64,000 nt of DNA from UBA7455 sp026713185 (GCA_963665785.1 OY762456.1:2170001-2234000); one strand, 5' to 3'; positions 53,403-63,488 are shown, counted from the first letter of the stretch. Notes: a model not told the origin generated them from the letters alone. Program-made: numbers and translations.

Positions 53403-55289
53403 ATGTTAATTCAGCATCTTCGGGATCGATCAGAGGGGGTATTCGCTAAAATTCTGGTCGGTCTTATTATTATCGTATTCGCGCTTTTCGGATTTGGTTC
53501 AATTACAACGTATCTGGCGCCCGTACCGAAAGTGGCCGTTGTCAACGGTGATGAGATCACGCAGCAGGAAATGGAGTTGGCGGTAGAACGCAACAGACAA
53601 TACCTGCTGTCCCAGGATGTAGACCCCCTTGATATAAATGAAGATCAGTTACGGGACAATGTTCTGCAAACATTGATAACCCGAAAGCTGCTGTCTCAGG
53701 CTGTTGAGGATATGAATCTTCAGTTCAGCGAAGCAAGACTGGAAAAAGAGATTATCGACACACCAGTGTTCCAGATAAATAACGTATTTGACAGTGAACA
53801 ATTTCAGGTAGTGATTCGCTCCTCCGGATTTACACCAATGAGCTATCGCGATGAAATGCGCAGTGACAAATTATTGGGTCAGCTCACGTCGGCAATCCAA
53901 TCCACTGCCTTCGTTACGGACAGCATGATCAGGAGGGTAGGCAGTTTGTCGGGGCAGACTAGAGATATTGCCTTTCTACGGCTTGACCTGGAGTCACTGC
54001 TGTCAGAAGTTAACGTCACCAGCGAAGAGTTGAGAAGCTACTACGACGCCAATTTGCAGAGTTACGAGACAGAAGAAACTGTAGACATAGGTTATGTGGA
54101 GCTGAAACTGGCGGATATTATAGATGAAGTGGAAGTCACCGAGGCTGCTCTGGCATCCTATTATGCAGAGCATCGCGCATCTTATTCGATTCCGGAAAGC
54201 CGGAGAGTTGCACACATCTTGATTGAGTCAGGTGAAGACAATGATAGAGAAGCGGCTGAACAGAAAGCCCGGGAAATTCATCAACAGTTAATGAGTGGAG
54301 GAGATTTTTCTGAATTGGCGAAGGAGCATTCCGACGACCCTGGTTCTGCCGCCAATGGCGGTGACCTTGGTTTCTCAGAACGGGGTATATTCGACCCTGA
54401 TTTCGAGGTTGTTGCATTCGAACTTGACCTTGAACAGATTTCCGAACCGGTACTCACGAAGGATGGTTACCACATCATCAAATTGCTTGAACTCGAAGAA
54501 GGACACGAGCCTGAACTGGAGGATGTCCGGGAAACGGTAGAGAATACCTACAGAGAGAGTCTGGCAGAAGATCTGTTTATCAGTAGATCAAACAGACTCA
54601 GTGAACTGGCGTTTGAATCGGCGGATCTTCAGGAGCCTGCTGCAGAACTTGGGTTACAGATAAAATCGACCGGGCATGTGAGTCGGAAGGCTACGGAGGG
54701 AATCGCTGGTGATATACAGGTAATGGATGCTGTATTCAGTGGCGATTTGCTTTTGGACGGTAATAACAGCGACATCATCGAAATCAGTCAGACACAACAT
54801 GTTGTCGTCAGGGTGAATTCCCATGAACTAGGTAAATTGCAGTCGTTTGAGGAGGTCAAAGAAAGTATTCGGGAAAATCTGATCAGAGATAAAGCCTCTG
54901 AGCTTGCTGAATCCAGCGCAAGGGAAATGGTAGCGATGCTTGAGTCAGGTTCAGTAACCCGATTTGTCGCCGATCAGTACGGGCTTGAGTGGCAGGTATT
55001 TTCAAGTGCAGATAGAACCCAGACAGATCTCGATCCGGATATCAGGAATCATGCATTTACGCTGCCGCGTCCAGTCGAGGGAGATAAATCCATCGGATAT
55101 ACAAGTCTGCCGGACGGAGATGTTGTAGTCATCAGCGTCACCAATGTTGTTAATCGAGCTGAATCTGATTTAATAGCGACGGAAATGACCGGTATAGGCG
55201 ATTTCCTGATCTCTCAACAGGGTTTTTTAGATTTCCAGGAATTTCAGGATAACCTTTCGGGGACATCGGATATTGAAAGGACTCAATAA
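53403..55289 (+). CDS. ppiD: Periplasmic membrane-anchored folding factor PpiD
   Basis: 628 residues. Short cytoplasmic N-terminus, one membrane anchor (AKILVGLIIIVFALFGFGSI), SurA-like N-terminal domain (about 40-200), and a parvulin/PPIC domain (about 258-355, RRVAHILIES, SDDPGSAANGGDLGFSERG and KDGYHIIKLLE), followed by a C-terminal helical region. It assists folding of outer-membrane and secreted proteins near the Sec translocon. Length and order after hupB match PpiD. Confidence 0.95.
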   Translation: MLIQHLRDRSEGVFAKILVGLIIIVFALFGFGSITTYLAPVPKVAVVNGDEITQQEMELAVERNRQYLLSQDVDPLDINEDQLRDNVLQTLITRKLLSQAVEDMNLQFSEARLEKEIIDTPVFQINNVFDSEQFQVVIRSSGFTPMSYRDEMRSDKLLGQLTSAIQSTAFVTDSMIRRVGSLSGQTRDIAFLRLDLESLLSEVNVTSEELRSYYDANLQSYETEETVDIGYVELKLADIIDEVEVTEAALASYYAEHRASYSIPESRRVAHILIESGEDNDREAAEQKAREIHQQLMSGGDFSELAKEHSDDPGSAANGGDLGFSERGIFDPDFEVVAFELDLEQISEPVLTKDGYHIIKLLELEEGHEPELEDVRETVENTYRESLAEDLFISRSNRLSELAFESADLQEPAAELGLQIKSTGHVSRKATEGIAGDIQVMDAVFSGDLLLDGNNSDIIEISQTQHVVVRVNSHELGKLQSFEEVKESIRENLIRDKASELAESSAREMVAMLESGSVTRFVADQYGLEWQVFSSADRTQTDLDPDIRNHAFTLPRPVEGDKSIGYTSLPDGDVVVISVTNVVNRAESDLIATEMTGIGDFLISQQGFLDFQEFQDNLSGTSDIERTQ

Positions 55290-55332
55290 CCGGATTTCCA
55301 AATGAACTCTATAATAGACTCTGGATAGGGTA

Positions 55333-56103
55333 TTGAACTCGATTCTTTCCGAGCAGTCACTGGCAGCACTGATTGAAATCAGGGGCTTTTTTGACTCACC
55401 TCTTGGGATGCAGGTGTTACAGACTGAACAGGAAATCCTGGACCAGTTGCTCAATGGCTTTTTTGGCTACCATCTTCTTCAGGTGAGCGTTCAGCAACAA
55501 TCGTTGTATGAGGCAAGCCCGGTCCAGCACAAGTTCTCCCTGGGTCTTGCACCGTCAGATAAAGTGCCGGTGATTGCAAGGGCGACGGAATTGCCTCTAC
55601 AGAATGACAGCATAGATGTGATAGTTCTTCACCATCTGCTGGATTTTCTTGCATCTCCACTGGATACACTACGAGAAATCGCACGCGTATCTTTGCCAAT
55701 GGGTTATCTCGTGATCGTTGGTTTTAATCCATTCAGTCTGTGGGGTTTGTGGAAAATATCAGCCTCACTGTCTGGAAAGGTACCGTGGAATGGCCGATTC
55801 ATACTGCCTGCACGACTCATGGATTGGCTGAATGTATTAAATTTCAGGATTGATGGAGCACACTATTGTATTTATAAGCCACCAGTAACCGGCAAATCCT
55901 TTAAAAGACCGGATGACTTCCGGGAGTTGAACAGTAGAGCCAATAATCCCTTCGGGGCGGTGTATGTGATTGTTGCCAGGAAGCAGATTGGCACCCTTAC
56001 TCCTCTCCGGCCGGTTTGGCATACAGGTCGAGCGTTGGCTCAACTAGGCGTTGTGCGCCCGGCCCGTAGAGATCAACTGTGTTTGATGGAACATCAGGAG
56101 TGA
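55333..56103 (+). CDS. YafS-like SAM-dependent methyltransferase
   Basis: 256 residues. A TTG at 55333 is the only usable start downstream of an in-frame stop, with GGATAGGG before it. The class I Rossmann fold is degenerate at motif I. Visible features are SIDVIVLHHLLDFLASPLDT (motif IV region), PMGYLVIVGFNPFSLWGLW and the RLMDWLNVLNFRIDGAHY block, all as in the E. coli YafS/methyltransf_11 type protein. Its location before rnhA and dnaQ is also as in E. coli (gloB-yafS-rnhA-dnaQ). Substrate unknown. Confidence 0.85.
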   Translation: MNSILSEQSLAALIEIRGFFDSPLGMQVLQTEQEILDQLLNGFFGYHLLQVSVQQQSLYEASPVQHKFSLGLAPSDKVPVIARATELPLQNDSIDVIVLHHLLDFLASPLDTLREIARVSLPMGYLVIVGFNPFSLWGLWKISASLSGKVPWNGRFILPARLMDWLNVLNFRIDGAHYCIYKPPVTGKSFKRPDDFRELNSRANNPFGAVYVIVARKQIGTLTPLRPVWHTGRALAQLGVVRPARRDQLCLMEHQE

Positions 56104-56108
56104 CAGGG

Positions 56109-56552
56109 TTGAAAGCAGAAGTTGAGATATTTACTGACGGAGCGTGCAGGGGAAATCCAGGCCCCGGTGGTTGGGGTGTGTTGATCCGTTTTGGTGATGT
56201 GGAGAAGCAAATCTGGGGAAACGAATCAAATACAACGAACAACAGGATGGAACTGCTGGCCGCAATAAAAGGTCTGGAAGCATTGACTCGAAGCTGTACT
56301 GTTTCAATTACGACTGATTCCCAGTATGTGAGGCAGGGAATTACCTCCTGGATCAGTAGCTGGAAAGCAAATCAATGGAAAAATTCTCATAAAAAACCGG
56401 TGAAAAACCGGGATTTATGGGAGCGTCTGGATGCATTGTCAGGAAAACACAACATTGCCTGGCACTGGGTAAAAGGTCACAGTGGGCACAAAGAAAATGA
56501 ACTTGCTGATTCACTGGCCAATCGGGGTATAGATGAGTTGGGAGGTTTATAA
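56109..56552 (+). CDS. rnhA: Ribonuclease HI
   Basis: 147 residues from a TTG at 56109, with AGGAG 8 bases upstream. The family begins directly at the first strand, and the ATG at 56079 would overlap the methyltransferase gene. The DEDD catalytic residues are in place: D10 in FTDGACRGNPGPGG, E in NRMELLAAIKGLE, D in TTDSQYVRQG and D in NELADSLANRG. It cleaves the RNA strand of RNA-DNA hybrids. It is followed without a gap by dnaQ. Confidence 0.95.
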   Translation: MKAEVEIFTDGACRGNPGPGGWGVLIRFGDVEKQIWGNESNTTNNRMELLAAIKGLEALTRSCTVSITTDSQYVRQGITSWISSWKANQWKNSHKKPVKNRDLWERLDALSGKHNIAWHWVKGHSGHKENELADSLANRGIDELGGL

Positions 56553-57275
56553 ATGCGGCAGATCGTGGTTGATACGGAAACTACCGGACTTGAGGTGGTG
56601 TCTGGACACAGGATTATTGAGGTCGGTTGTGTGGAGATTATTGGTCGTCATCTCACAGGTCGACATTTTCACGAATATGTGAATCCACAGCGGGATATTG
56701 ACCAGGGTGCTCTTCAAATTCATGGTATCACCCGTGAATTTCTCAATGATAAACCTGTATTTGCGGATATCTGGTCAGATTTTCTTAAGTTCGTCGAAGG
56801 CGCGGAACTCATTATCCACAATGCAGATTTTGATGTTGAGTTTCTCAATAATGAAATGAAACAGATGCCGGAGGATCCAGGTTCTATCACAGACTACTGC
56901 TCGATCATTGACAGCCTTGCTCTGGCACGGAGTAAGCATCCTGGTCAGAAAAATAATCTTGATGCACTTTGTAAGCGATACAACGTGGACAGTTCCCAAC
57001 GGGAATTGCACGGAGCTTTACTGGATGCGGAAATACTGGCCGATGTTTATCTTCTGTTGACGGGTGGTCAGGTATCTCTCGACCTGGATGAGAAAAGAGT
57101 TGATTCAGTGGCGTCATCGACAGTCGGCCGGGTAAGGGAAAATCGTTCTGATCTGAAAGTCATTCGTGCGAACCCGGACGAACTCGCCAGACATCAGGCC
57201 AGGCTGGATCAGATCGAACAGGAAGCCAATGGCGTTTGTCTTTGGAAAAAATTGGATAGCATTGAACGGACCTGA
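56553..57275 (+). CDS. dnaQ: DNA polymerase III epsilon (proofreading 3'-5' exonuclease)
   Basis: 240 residues. DEDDh exonuclease motifs: VVDTETTGL (ExoI), LIIHNADFDVEFLNNE (ExoII) and RELHGALLDAEILADVYLLL (ExoIIIepsilon, H and D). A C-terminal tail for alpha-subunit binding follows (about 185-240). It starts right after the rnhA stop (TAAATG), as in enterobacteria, where the pair are divergent. Here both are co-directional. Confidence 0.96.
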   Translation: MRQIVVDTETTGLEVVSGHRIIEVGCVEIIGRHLTGRHFHEYVNPQRDIDQGALQIHGITREFLNDKPVFADIWSDFLKFVEGAELIIHNADFDVEFLNNEMKQMPEDPGSITDYCSIIDSLALARSKHPGQKNNLDALCKRYNVDSSQRELHGALLDAEILADVYLLLTGGQVSLDLDEKRVDSVASSTVGRVRENRSDLKVIRANPDELARHQARLDQIEQEANGVCLWKKLDSIERT

Positions 57276-57383
57276 ATTTAGTCTCTCTCCTCCAACTCGG
57301 CGCTCCGACATTATGCTGGTGCAAATGAACACCCCAAAGCCATCTGCTGTGGGTCGGATGTTGTACTTGTCTTATAGGTCGGC

Positions 57384-57800
57384 TTACCTGGAATTTCTTT
57401 GTTGTGTTTGATGGGAGTGGTGATACTGGGTTGGAACTATCTGTGCATTGCCTTTTCTGAAGGCATAAAGCAGTAACTGAGTCAGCACGATATTACCATC
57501 AGATCGATACTTACCTTCCATGAAAGCGCGCATACCGTCCATATGTCCCATGAGCAGATCCCAGCAGGTTTGATGACAATCCAGGAATAGAGTGACAGTC
57601 GGATTTGGAGTTGAACCCACATGGAAATAAAAGGTGTCAATGAATATTTCCAGAAAAAATGGTTGGTCGCTGGTAAACGAAAACTGGAAACGGATTTCAT
57701 TTCCTGGCAGGAATCCAGGACGAAAATGGGGTGATAGCAGTTTCGACCTGGCAGCAAGAATCGAATCAAGTGTGAAAGGGCAATCTGATTTGTTGTTCAT
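57384..57800 (-). CDS. SCP2 sterol-binding-domain protein
   Basis: 138 residues, single SCP-2 fold: a beta-sheet half with FHVGSTPNPTVTLFLDC and then the conserved WDLLMGHMDGMRAFMEGKY, SDGNIVLTQLLLYAF. Such proteins bind hydrophobic ligands (lipids, quinone precursors) in a tunnel. The start at 57800 is the longest ATG and is uncertain. A shorter overlapping frame on the plus strand (57634-57885) lacks this homology and is a shadow. The gene runs against the flanking dnaQ and sohB. Confidence 0.75.
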   Translation of the reverse strand: MNNKSDCPFTLDSILAARSKLLSPHFRPGFLPGNEIRFQFSFTSDQPFFLEIFIDTFYFHVGSTPNPTVTLFLDCHQTCWDLLMGHMDGMRAFMEGKYRSDGNIVLTQLLLYAFRKGNAQIVPTQYHHSHQTQQRNSR

Positions 57801-57945
57801 AGGTTTTATATTTAACCAATGCCCGAAATGGCCTTATATGGGCTCATTGCAGGCAGATATTCAGGACTCTGAAGAGTATCAGTAATCAGAAAGTTATCAA
57901 GTGTGATAGGATTGCCGTTTTTTTAATCGTCAGGGGGATCAAGCC

Positions 57946-59019
57946 TTGGAATTCCTGTTCGAATACGGACTGTTTTTCTCAAAAGTAATTACATTGCTGA
58001 TAGCGGTGATAGTGCTTGTTGCTGTAGTCGCCGGGTTCAGTCAACGCAATCGTCAGCCCGAGAGTGGGCACATCGAGGTAACAAGTGTCAATGAAGCAAT
58101 TGATAATCTCACCAGAAATCTCAAGCATCTCGTCCTGAATCCAGAGGTCAGAAAACAGGAACAAAAAGAGGAAAAGAAACGGGTCAAGGAGGAACGTAAG
58201 CTGCTGAAGAAAACCTCCGGGGAAAGTGGAGAGGAAAAGTCCCGGGTATTTGTCGTGAATTTTACAGGGGACCTTCAGGCTTCGGCTGTCAGTGCTTTAA
58301 GAGAGGAAGTCACTGCCATTATGTCGGTAGCGCGTAAAGGAAAAGATGAAGTCGTTGTCCGACTGGAAAGTATGGGCGGAACTGTGCATGGTTATGGGTT
58401 GGCGGCGTCACAACTGAAACGGATTACCAGTCAGGAGGTTTCCCTGACAGTAGCAGTTGACAAGGTGGCTGCAAGCGGCGGTTACATGATGGCCTGTATC
58501 GGCAGCAGGATCATTGCCGCACCCTTTGCTATTCTCGGTTCCATCGGTGTCGTTGCTCAACTGCCAAATTTTAATCGTCTTCTGAAGAATAAAGATATTG
58601 ATGTGGAATTGTTGACAGCTGGTGAGTACAAGCGAACCTTGACCATGTTTGGTGAGAATACGAAGAAAGGTCGTGAGAAGTTTGTCGACGAGCTTGAAGA
58701 TATCCATTTACTGTTCAAGAATCTGATTGCCGAGAACCGCCCGCAGGTCGATGTGGAGAAGGTGGCTACAGGTGAAACATGGTACGGCACTCGTGCTCTG
58801 GAGCATGATCTGGTGGACGAATTGATGACCAGTGATGAATTTATCAGTAACAAATGTACCGAAGCGAATGTATATCTGGTGAAGTATGTAGTACAAAAGA
58901 ACAAGCTGGAAAAAATTATCGAACGGTTTACCAGCATATTGTCAAAGACATTTGGGATCAGAAGCCAGTTGGATGTGCCGTTGGCACAGGCAGACAGTAT
59001 GGACAGATTCCGCATATAG
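57946..59019 (+). CDS. sohB: SohB, inner-membrane S49 serine peptidase
   Basis: 357 residues from a TTG at 57946, preceded by AGGGGGATC. The opening EFLFEYGLFFSKVITLLIAV matches SohB. An amphipathic, Lys/Glu-rich linker (about 65-95) precedes the S49/SppA-like domain. The catalytic dyad is S177 (AASGGYMM) and K229 (GEYKRTLTMFG). Periplasmic-side peptidase of signal peptide peptidase type. Suppressor of htrA defects in E. coli. The following yhdH start is 12 bases after its stop. Confidence 0.93.
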   Translation: MEFLFEYGLFFSKVITLLIAVIVLVAVVAGFSQRNRQPESGHIEVTSVNEAIDNLTRNLKHLVLNPEVRKQEQKEEKKRVKEERKLLKKTSGESGEEKSRVFVVNFTGDLQASAVSALREEVTAIMSVARKGKDEVVVRLESMGGTVHGYGLAASQLKRITSQEVSLTVAVDKVAASGGYMMACIGSRIIAAPFAILGSIGVVAQLPNFNRLLKNKDIDVELLTAGEYKRTLTMFGENTKKGREKFVDELEDIHLLFKNLIAENRPQVDVEKVATGETWYGTRALEHDLVDELMTSDEFISNKCTEANVYLVKYVVQKNKLEKIIERFTSILSKTFGIRSQLDVPLAQADSMDRFRI

Positions 59020-59030
59020 AGGCAGGACTA

Positions 59031-60017
59031 ATGACTGAATTCAAGGCATTCAGGGTAAATAAAAACGATGAAGGTGTGACTCACGAGATCGTACAACGAT
59101 CAACTGATGATCTTCCGGCTGGTGATGTTCTTATAAGAGTTTCGTTTTCATCTGTTAACTACAAGGATGCCCTGTCTGCCAAAGGTTTGCCGGGAGTTAC
59201 CCGACATTATCCCCATACACCAGGTATTGATGCTGCAGGAATTGTCGTCGAGACATCTCACGAGGGTTTTAAAGAGGGTGATGAAATCATCTGCATCGGA
59301 TTTGATCTGGGCATGAACACTCCCGGAGGCTTTGGCGAATACATTCGCGTTCCAGGTGAGTGGGTAACCAAGTTACCTGCCGGGCTGACCCTGAGAGAGT
59401 CCATGATACTGGGTACGGCAGGTTTTACTGCAGCACTCTGTTTGGACAAGCTGGAACGAATCGGAGCAAGTCCGGATGATGGTCCCGTTGTGGTAACGGG
59501 CGCCACTGGAGGAGTAGGTTCTGTTGCCGTCAGTTTGCTGGCACATGCCGGTTACGAAGTGACAGCCAGTTCCGGTAAATCCGATAGAGTGGATTATCTG
59601 AAGGCATTGGGAGCAACTACAGTTATCGACAGAGAAACGCTGAGTAGGGAGAATCCCCGGCCGATGTTCTCGACAGCTTATGCACACGGGGTAGACACGG
59701 TTGGTGGAACGATACTATCCAACGTTGTTCGGAGTCTGCAATATGGCGGCAGTGTCGCTATCTGTGGTCTGGTAGCCTCACCGAATTTTGAAATTACAGT
59801 GCTGCCGTTCATCTTAAGGGGTGTAAACATTCTGGGAGTTGATTCCGTTGAGTTGCCGATTGTCTCTAAGAATTTGATCTGGCAAAGACTGGCAAATGAC
59901 TGGAAACTCGATTCGTTGGCCCGGATGACCCAGGAAACAGACCTGGCCGGGGTTTCAGAGGCAGTGGATAAGATTTTCAGAGGTGATGTTACCGGCCGGA
60001 CTCTCATCACCCTTTGA
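59031..60017 (+). CDS. YhdH/AcuI-type acryloyl-CoA reductase family oxidoreductase
   Basis: 328 residues from the ATG at 59031, with GGCAGGA upstream (the frame opens earlier, inside sohB). MDR without zinc: VNYKDALSAKGLPG at the substrate site, VTGATGGVGSVAVSLLAHAG (NADPH Rossmann) and GVNILGVDSVELPI near the end. The family includes AcuI, which reduces acryloyl-CoA during DMSP and propionate-related metabolism and detoxifies acrylate. No DMSP lyase is in view, so only the family role is certain. Confidence 0.92.
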   Translation: MTEFKAFRVNKNDEGVTHEIVQRSTDDLPAGDVLIRVSFSSVNYKDALSAKGLPGVTRHYPHTPGIDAAGIVVETSHEGFKEGDEIICIGFDLGMNTPGGFGEYIRVPGEWVTKLPAGLTLRESMILGTAGFTAALCLDKLERIGASPDDGPVVVTGATGGVGSVAVSLLAHAGYEVTASSGKSDRVDYLKALGATTVIDRETLSRENPRPMFSTAYAHGVDTVGGTILSNVVRSLQYGGSVAICGLVASPNFEITVLPFILRGVNILGVDSVELPIVSKNLIWQRLANDWKLDSLARMTQETDLAGVSEAVDKIFRGDVTGRTLITL

Positions 60018-60039
60018 CGTCCTGGCAGATAAGATTCTG

Positions 60040-61209
60040 CTAATCCCGCCTCAGTTCTTCAGAAATTCCAATGGGGGTTGGGTATCGCAGAACGATCAGG
60101 TAAGAAGACACCAGGAATGTCAGTATAGCCGTTGCCTGTATCAGGTGTGACGCATTCTCACTGATCAATGCATGGGATGTGGCAATAAATGCGATAAGTA
60201 ATGAGAACTCACTTATCTGCCCCAGTCGAAATCCTACTTCCCAGCCCATGGCCACCGACTCACTGATTCCACGCAACAGATAACGGAATACCAGAGGTTT
60301 GGCCAACAGGATAACCGCAGCCAGCAACAAGGCAGGGAAGATGACATCCATTAACAGTTCCAAATGGAATGAAGCGCCTATTGAGAAGAAAAACAGTACC
60401 AGGAAAAAATCCCTGAGTGGTTTAAGATCTTCAGCAATATGGAACGCTATTGGACTGGTGGCTATGGATACTCCGGCGATAAAGGCGCCAATTTCCAAAG
60501 ACAAGCCGGCAAGTTCCGCAATGACGGCCAGGCTCAGGCACCAACCCACTGCGATGAGAAAGATGTATTCATGGAAGGCGTCAAATCGTATCAGCAGCTT
60601 CAGTAAGACGTATTGTACAAAGACATAGGCAAACAGAATGAGTAACGGCAGACTGATCAATACACCGATGACCTTGGCTGCGCCACTGAATTCCAGAAAT
60701 CCACTGGTTATTACCAGCAGGACAATGATAGCGATGATATCCTGCAACAGCAACAAACTCACGACCAGCTCACCCGTATGGCGATGATGCAGCACAGTAG
60801 TCGGTAACAATTTGATGCCGATAATGGTGCTTGAAAACATCATGGCAATCCCAATTATCACACACTCCTGCAGGCTGTAACCGGAGATTTTGCCAACAAA
60901 GTAACCAATGGCGAAAAACAGAAGTGAACTGATGATGGCAACCAGTAGTGCATTTTTCAGCATGTGACCCAGTTTGGCGGGTTGCATGTCAAGGCCTAAC
61001 AGAAACAGCAGAAAAATGATGCCGATTTTGGCGATGCTGCTAATCAGAGCAGGGTCGGTAATAAGAGATGTCCCGGATGGCCCCAGTATTACCCCGATGG
61101 CAATATAGGCGACGATGAGTGGTTGACGAGTATACAGGGCCAGTGTAGCCAGTATTGCAACACTGGAGAAGATCAGAAAGAATGAAAAGATCAGGGGGTC
61201 TGATTCCAT
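60040..61209 (-). CDS. CPA2-family cation:proton antiporter (Kef/RosB-like), short form
   Basis: 389 residues with about 12 membrane segments. Signatures: VAYIAIGVILGPSG, IGIIFLLFLLGLDMQ, and the conserved antiporter Asp region in SLEIGAFIAGVSIATSP. No TrkA-N/RCK domain at the C-terminus, unlike KefB/KefC. It probably exchanges K+ or Na+ for H+. Convergent with yhdH. A weak hairpin (GCAGA/TCTGC) lies between them. Confidence 0.88.
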   Translation of the reverse strand: MESDPLIFSFFLIFSSVAILATLALYTRQPLIVAYIAIGVILGPSGTSLITDPALISSIAKIGIIFLLFLLGLDMQPAKLGHMLKNALLVAIISSLLFFAIGYFVGKISGYSLQECVIIGIAMMFSSTIIGIKLLPTTVLHHRHTGELVVSLLLLQDIIAIIVLLVITSGFLEFSGAAKVIGVLISLPLLILFAYVFVQYVLLKLLIRFDAFHEYIFLIAVGWCLSLAVIAELAGLSLEIGAFIAGVSIATSPIAFHIAEDLKPLRDFFLVLFFFSIGASFHLELLMDVIFPALLLAAVILLAKPLVFRYLLRGISESVAMGWEVGFRLGQISEFSLLIAFIATSHALISENASHLIQATAILTFLVSSYLIVLRYPTPIGISEELRRD

Positions 61210-61246
61210 AATCCTGTTACCTTAAACTAACCAGCCTGGGAGTAAA

Positions 61247-61741
61247 TCATCTGCGACGGAAAAGTGGTTCCTGTCTGTCTGCAGTGATCTGATAATTTTC
61301 ACTGAAACTCTTCAGCCCGGCGATGGCAGCTTCAGGGTCGTGACCTTCTGCCATTTGAAATGCATTAAATCCACAGCGCATCATCTGTTCCAACTGATCT
61401 CGTCTTACGTCGCCAACAGCTCTGATCTCGCCGCTAAAACCGTATTTGCGACGCAATATGTTGGCACTGGACAATGCTCTACCGTCATTAAAGGTGGGAA
61501 AGTTCAAAGCTATGACTGGGCAGTTGGACCAGCCATCAGGATCTCCCTCGATCAGACTCTCCACTGCTTCATCACTGTCAAGCCAGACGCCTGTATCTCT
61601 GTTTATACCCTGGGTACTCCTGCTGGCAAGATACAACTCAAGTGGGAGAATCAGGTTTGGAGAGGTAATGTCTGCAGTAGCATCCAGGACCATTACAAAA
61701 GGTGATTCCCGGACTGCCCCATCTTTAATAATCCTGGTCAT
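61247..61741 (-). CDS. DUF934 protein linked to sulfite reductase
   Basis: 164 residues matching the DUF934 family: GVWLDSDEAVESLIEGD, VIALNFPTFNDGRALSSANI-type block, and RRDQLEQMMRCGFNAFQM. Members occur next to ferredoxin-type sulfite/nitrite reductases in proteobacteria and are presumed to assist sulfite reduction. The gene starts 2 bases after the reductase stop, so it is co-translated. Confidence 0.88.
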   Translation of the reverse strand: MTRIIKDGAVRESPFVMVLDATADITSPNLILPLELYLASRSTQGINRDTGVWLDSDEAVESLIEGDPDGWSNCPVIALNFPTFNDGRALSSANILRRKYGFSGEIRAVGDVRRDQLEQMMRCGFNAFQMAEGHDPEAAIAGLKSFSENYQITADRQEPLFRRR

Positions 61742-61743
61742 GC

Positions 61744-63390
61744 TCAGCTCGTGTAGACGGTATCCTTGAATGGTTGGATGCCTATTCTGTGAAAGGTATC
61801 GAAAAACGATTCGTCTTCAGTACGCTGATCAACATACAGATTGACTATTTTTTCAATGACATCAGGAACTTCCTGTCGAGCAAAACCCGGACCCAGTATC
61901 TGTGCCAGTGCAGTGTTTGAGTCAGCTCCGCCACCAACGGAAATCTGGTAAAATTCAGCGCCTTTCTTGTCCACCCCCAAAATTCCGATATTACCTACAT
62001 GATGATGCCCACAGGCATTCATACATCCGGATATATTGATGTGAAATTCACCAAGATCATGGAGGTAGTCAAGATCATCGAATCTGCGCTGAATCGCCTC
62101 GGCTACCGGGATGGACTTGGCGTTTGCCAGTGAGCAGAAGTCACCACCGGGACAACAGATCATATCTGTCAGCAACCCGAGATTGGGTGAAGCGAGTCCG
62201 ACACTGGAAAGTATCTGCCACAACGGGAAGAGATCCTTCTTGCGGACATCAGCCAGGGTGATGTTCTGTTCGTGAGTAATACGTAATTCACCGAAGCTGT
62301 ATTTGTCCGCCAGATCCGCTATCAGTTCCATCTGTTCGTCGGTCACATCACCGGGGGCAACGCCTGTTGCTTTGAGTGCGAGATTGACTATGGCATAACC
62401 GGACACACGATGCGGAATGACATTGTGTGTCATCCATGCTTTGAACGAATCGGTCCCGGTAATGAGTCCTTCCTCTGGATCACTGTCTGGCAGATCTTCG
62501 TACTCCGGCAGTTCAAAAGCGTTTCTTGCCCTGGCAATTTCCGCATCCGTGAGGGTGCCGGGTCCGTCCTTAAGGGATGACCACTCTTGCTCCACTCTTT
62601 CGGCGAATACTTCGGGGGTCATTGCACGAACCAGAATCTTGATTCGAGCCTTGTATTTGTTATCGCGGCGTCCATAGCGGTTGTAGGTCCGCAGAATAGC
62701 CTCAATATAGGTCAGCAGATGTTCTTTCTCCAGGAATTCCTTGATGACACTTCCGATCACAGGCGTCCTGCCAAGTCCACCGCCGGCGAGAATCTGAAAT
62801 CCCTTTTGATCTCCTTTTTCTACCAGGCGTACGCCAATATCGTGTACCTGAACAGCTGCACGGTCCTCACGAGAGCCGGTGACGGCGATTTTGAATTTTC
62901 TTGGGAGCCAGTTGAACTCTGGATGAAAAGTAGACCATTGCCGCAGTAGTTCTGCCCAGGGTCGACTGTCCTCAATCTCGTCTCTGGTAGCGCCGGCGTA
63001 CTGGTCTGTTGTGATATTACGGATACAGTTGCCACTGGTCTGAATGGCATGCATTTGAACAGATGCGAGTTCTCCCAGTATATCGGGTACTTCTTCCAGC
63101 CTGGGCCAATTGAACTGGATATTCTGGCGCGTCGTAAAATGACCATATCCCTTGTCGTAGTATCTCGCGATATGTGCCAACTTGCGCAGTTGCCTTGATG
63201 ATATCATCCCGTACGGAATGGCTATGCGGAGCATGGGTGCAAGACGCTGAACGTACAGGCCATTTCTGAGCCGTAATTGTTGAAACTCGTCTGCCGGCAG
63301 TTCACCCGCGAGAAACCGCTCAGTTTGATCGCGATATTGGATAACCCGCTCATCGACCATTGTCTGGTCGTATGAATCATATTTGTACAT
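61744..63390 (-). CDS. Sulfite (or nitrite) reductase hemoprotein, siroheme and [4Fe-4S]
   Basis: 548 residues from the ATG at 63390 (the frame opens 12 codons earlier). Siroheme/4Fe-4S ligands are visible as CCPGGDFC (C-x5-C pattern) and SGCMNACGHHHVG (C-x3-C). Two nitrite/sulfite reductase ferredoxin-like half-domains, with QTSGNCIRNITTDQYAGA in the first, complete it. The single-subunit type, with no CysJ flavoprotein adjacent, likely uses ferredoxin. Coupled to the DUF934 gene downstream. It lies 98 bases after the metH stop, which suggests a sulfur/methionine gene group. Confidence 0.92.
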   Translation of the reverse strand: MYKYDSYDQTMVDERVIQYRDQTERFLAGELPADEFQQLRLRNGLYVQRLAPMLRIAIPYGMISSRQLRKLAHIARYYDKGYGHFTTRQNIQFNWPRLEEVPDILGELASVQMHAIQTSGNCIRNITTDQYAGATRDEIEDSRPWAELLRQWSTFHPEFNWLPRKFKIAVTGSREDRAAVQVHDIGVRLVEKGDQKGFQILAGGGLGRTPVIGSVIKEFLEKEHLLTYIEAILRTYNRYGRRDNKYKARIKILVRAMTPEVFAERVEQEWSSLKDGPGTLTDAEIARARNAFELPEYEDLPDSDPEEGLITGTDSFKAWMTHNVIPHRVSGYAIVNLALKATGVAPGDVTDEQMELIADLADKYSFGELRITHEQNITLADVRKKDLFPLWQILSSVGLASPNLGLLTDMICCPGGDFCSLANAKSIPVAEAIQRRFDDLDYLHDLGEFHINISGCMNACGHHHVGNIGILGVDKKGAEFYQISVGGGADSNTALAQILGPGFARQEVPDVIEKIVNLYVDQRTEDESFFDTFHRIGIQPFKDTVYTS

Positions 63391-63488
63391 TAATCGGCTC
63401 TTAAGAGGAAAATCAGAGAATGGCAACTATACCAAGCTTACCTGGTTCCGACCAGATGATGTCAGCATCTCCTGGCGATCCTTCAGCT

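Noticed and set aside
57634..57885. 83-codon open frame on the plus strand inside the SCP2 gene
   Set aside because: It lacks a family pattern, while the opposite strand encodes a recognisable SCP2 domain over the same bases.
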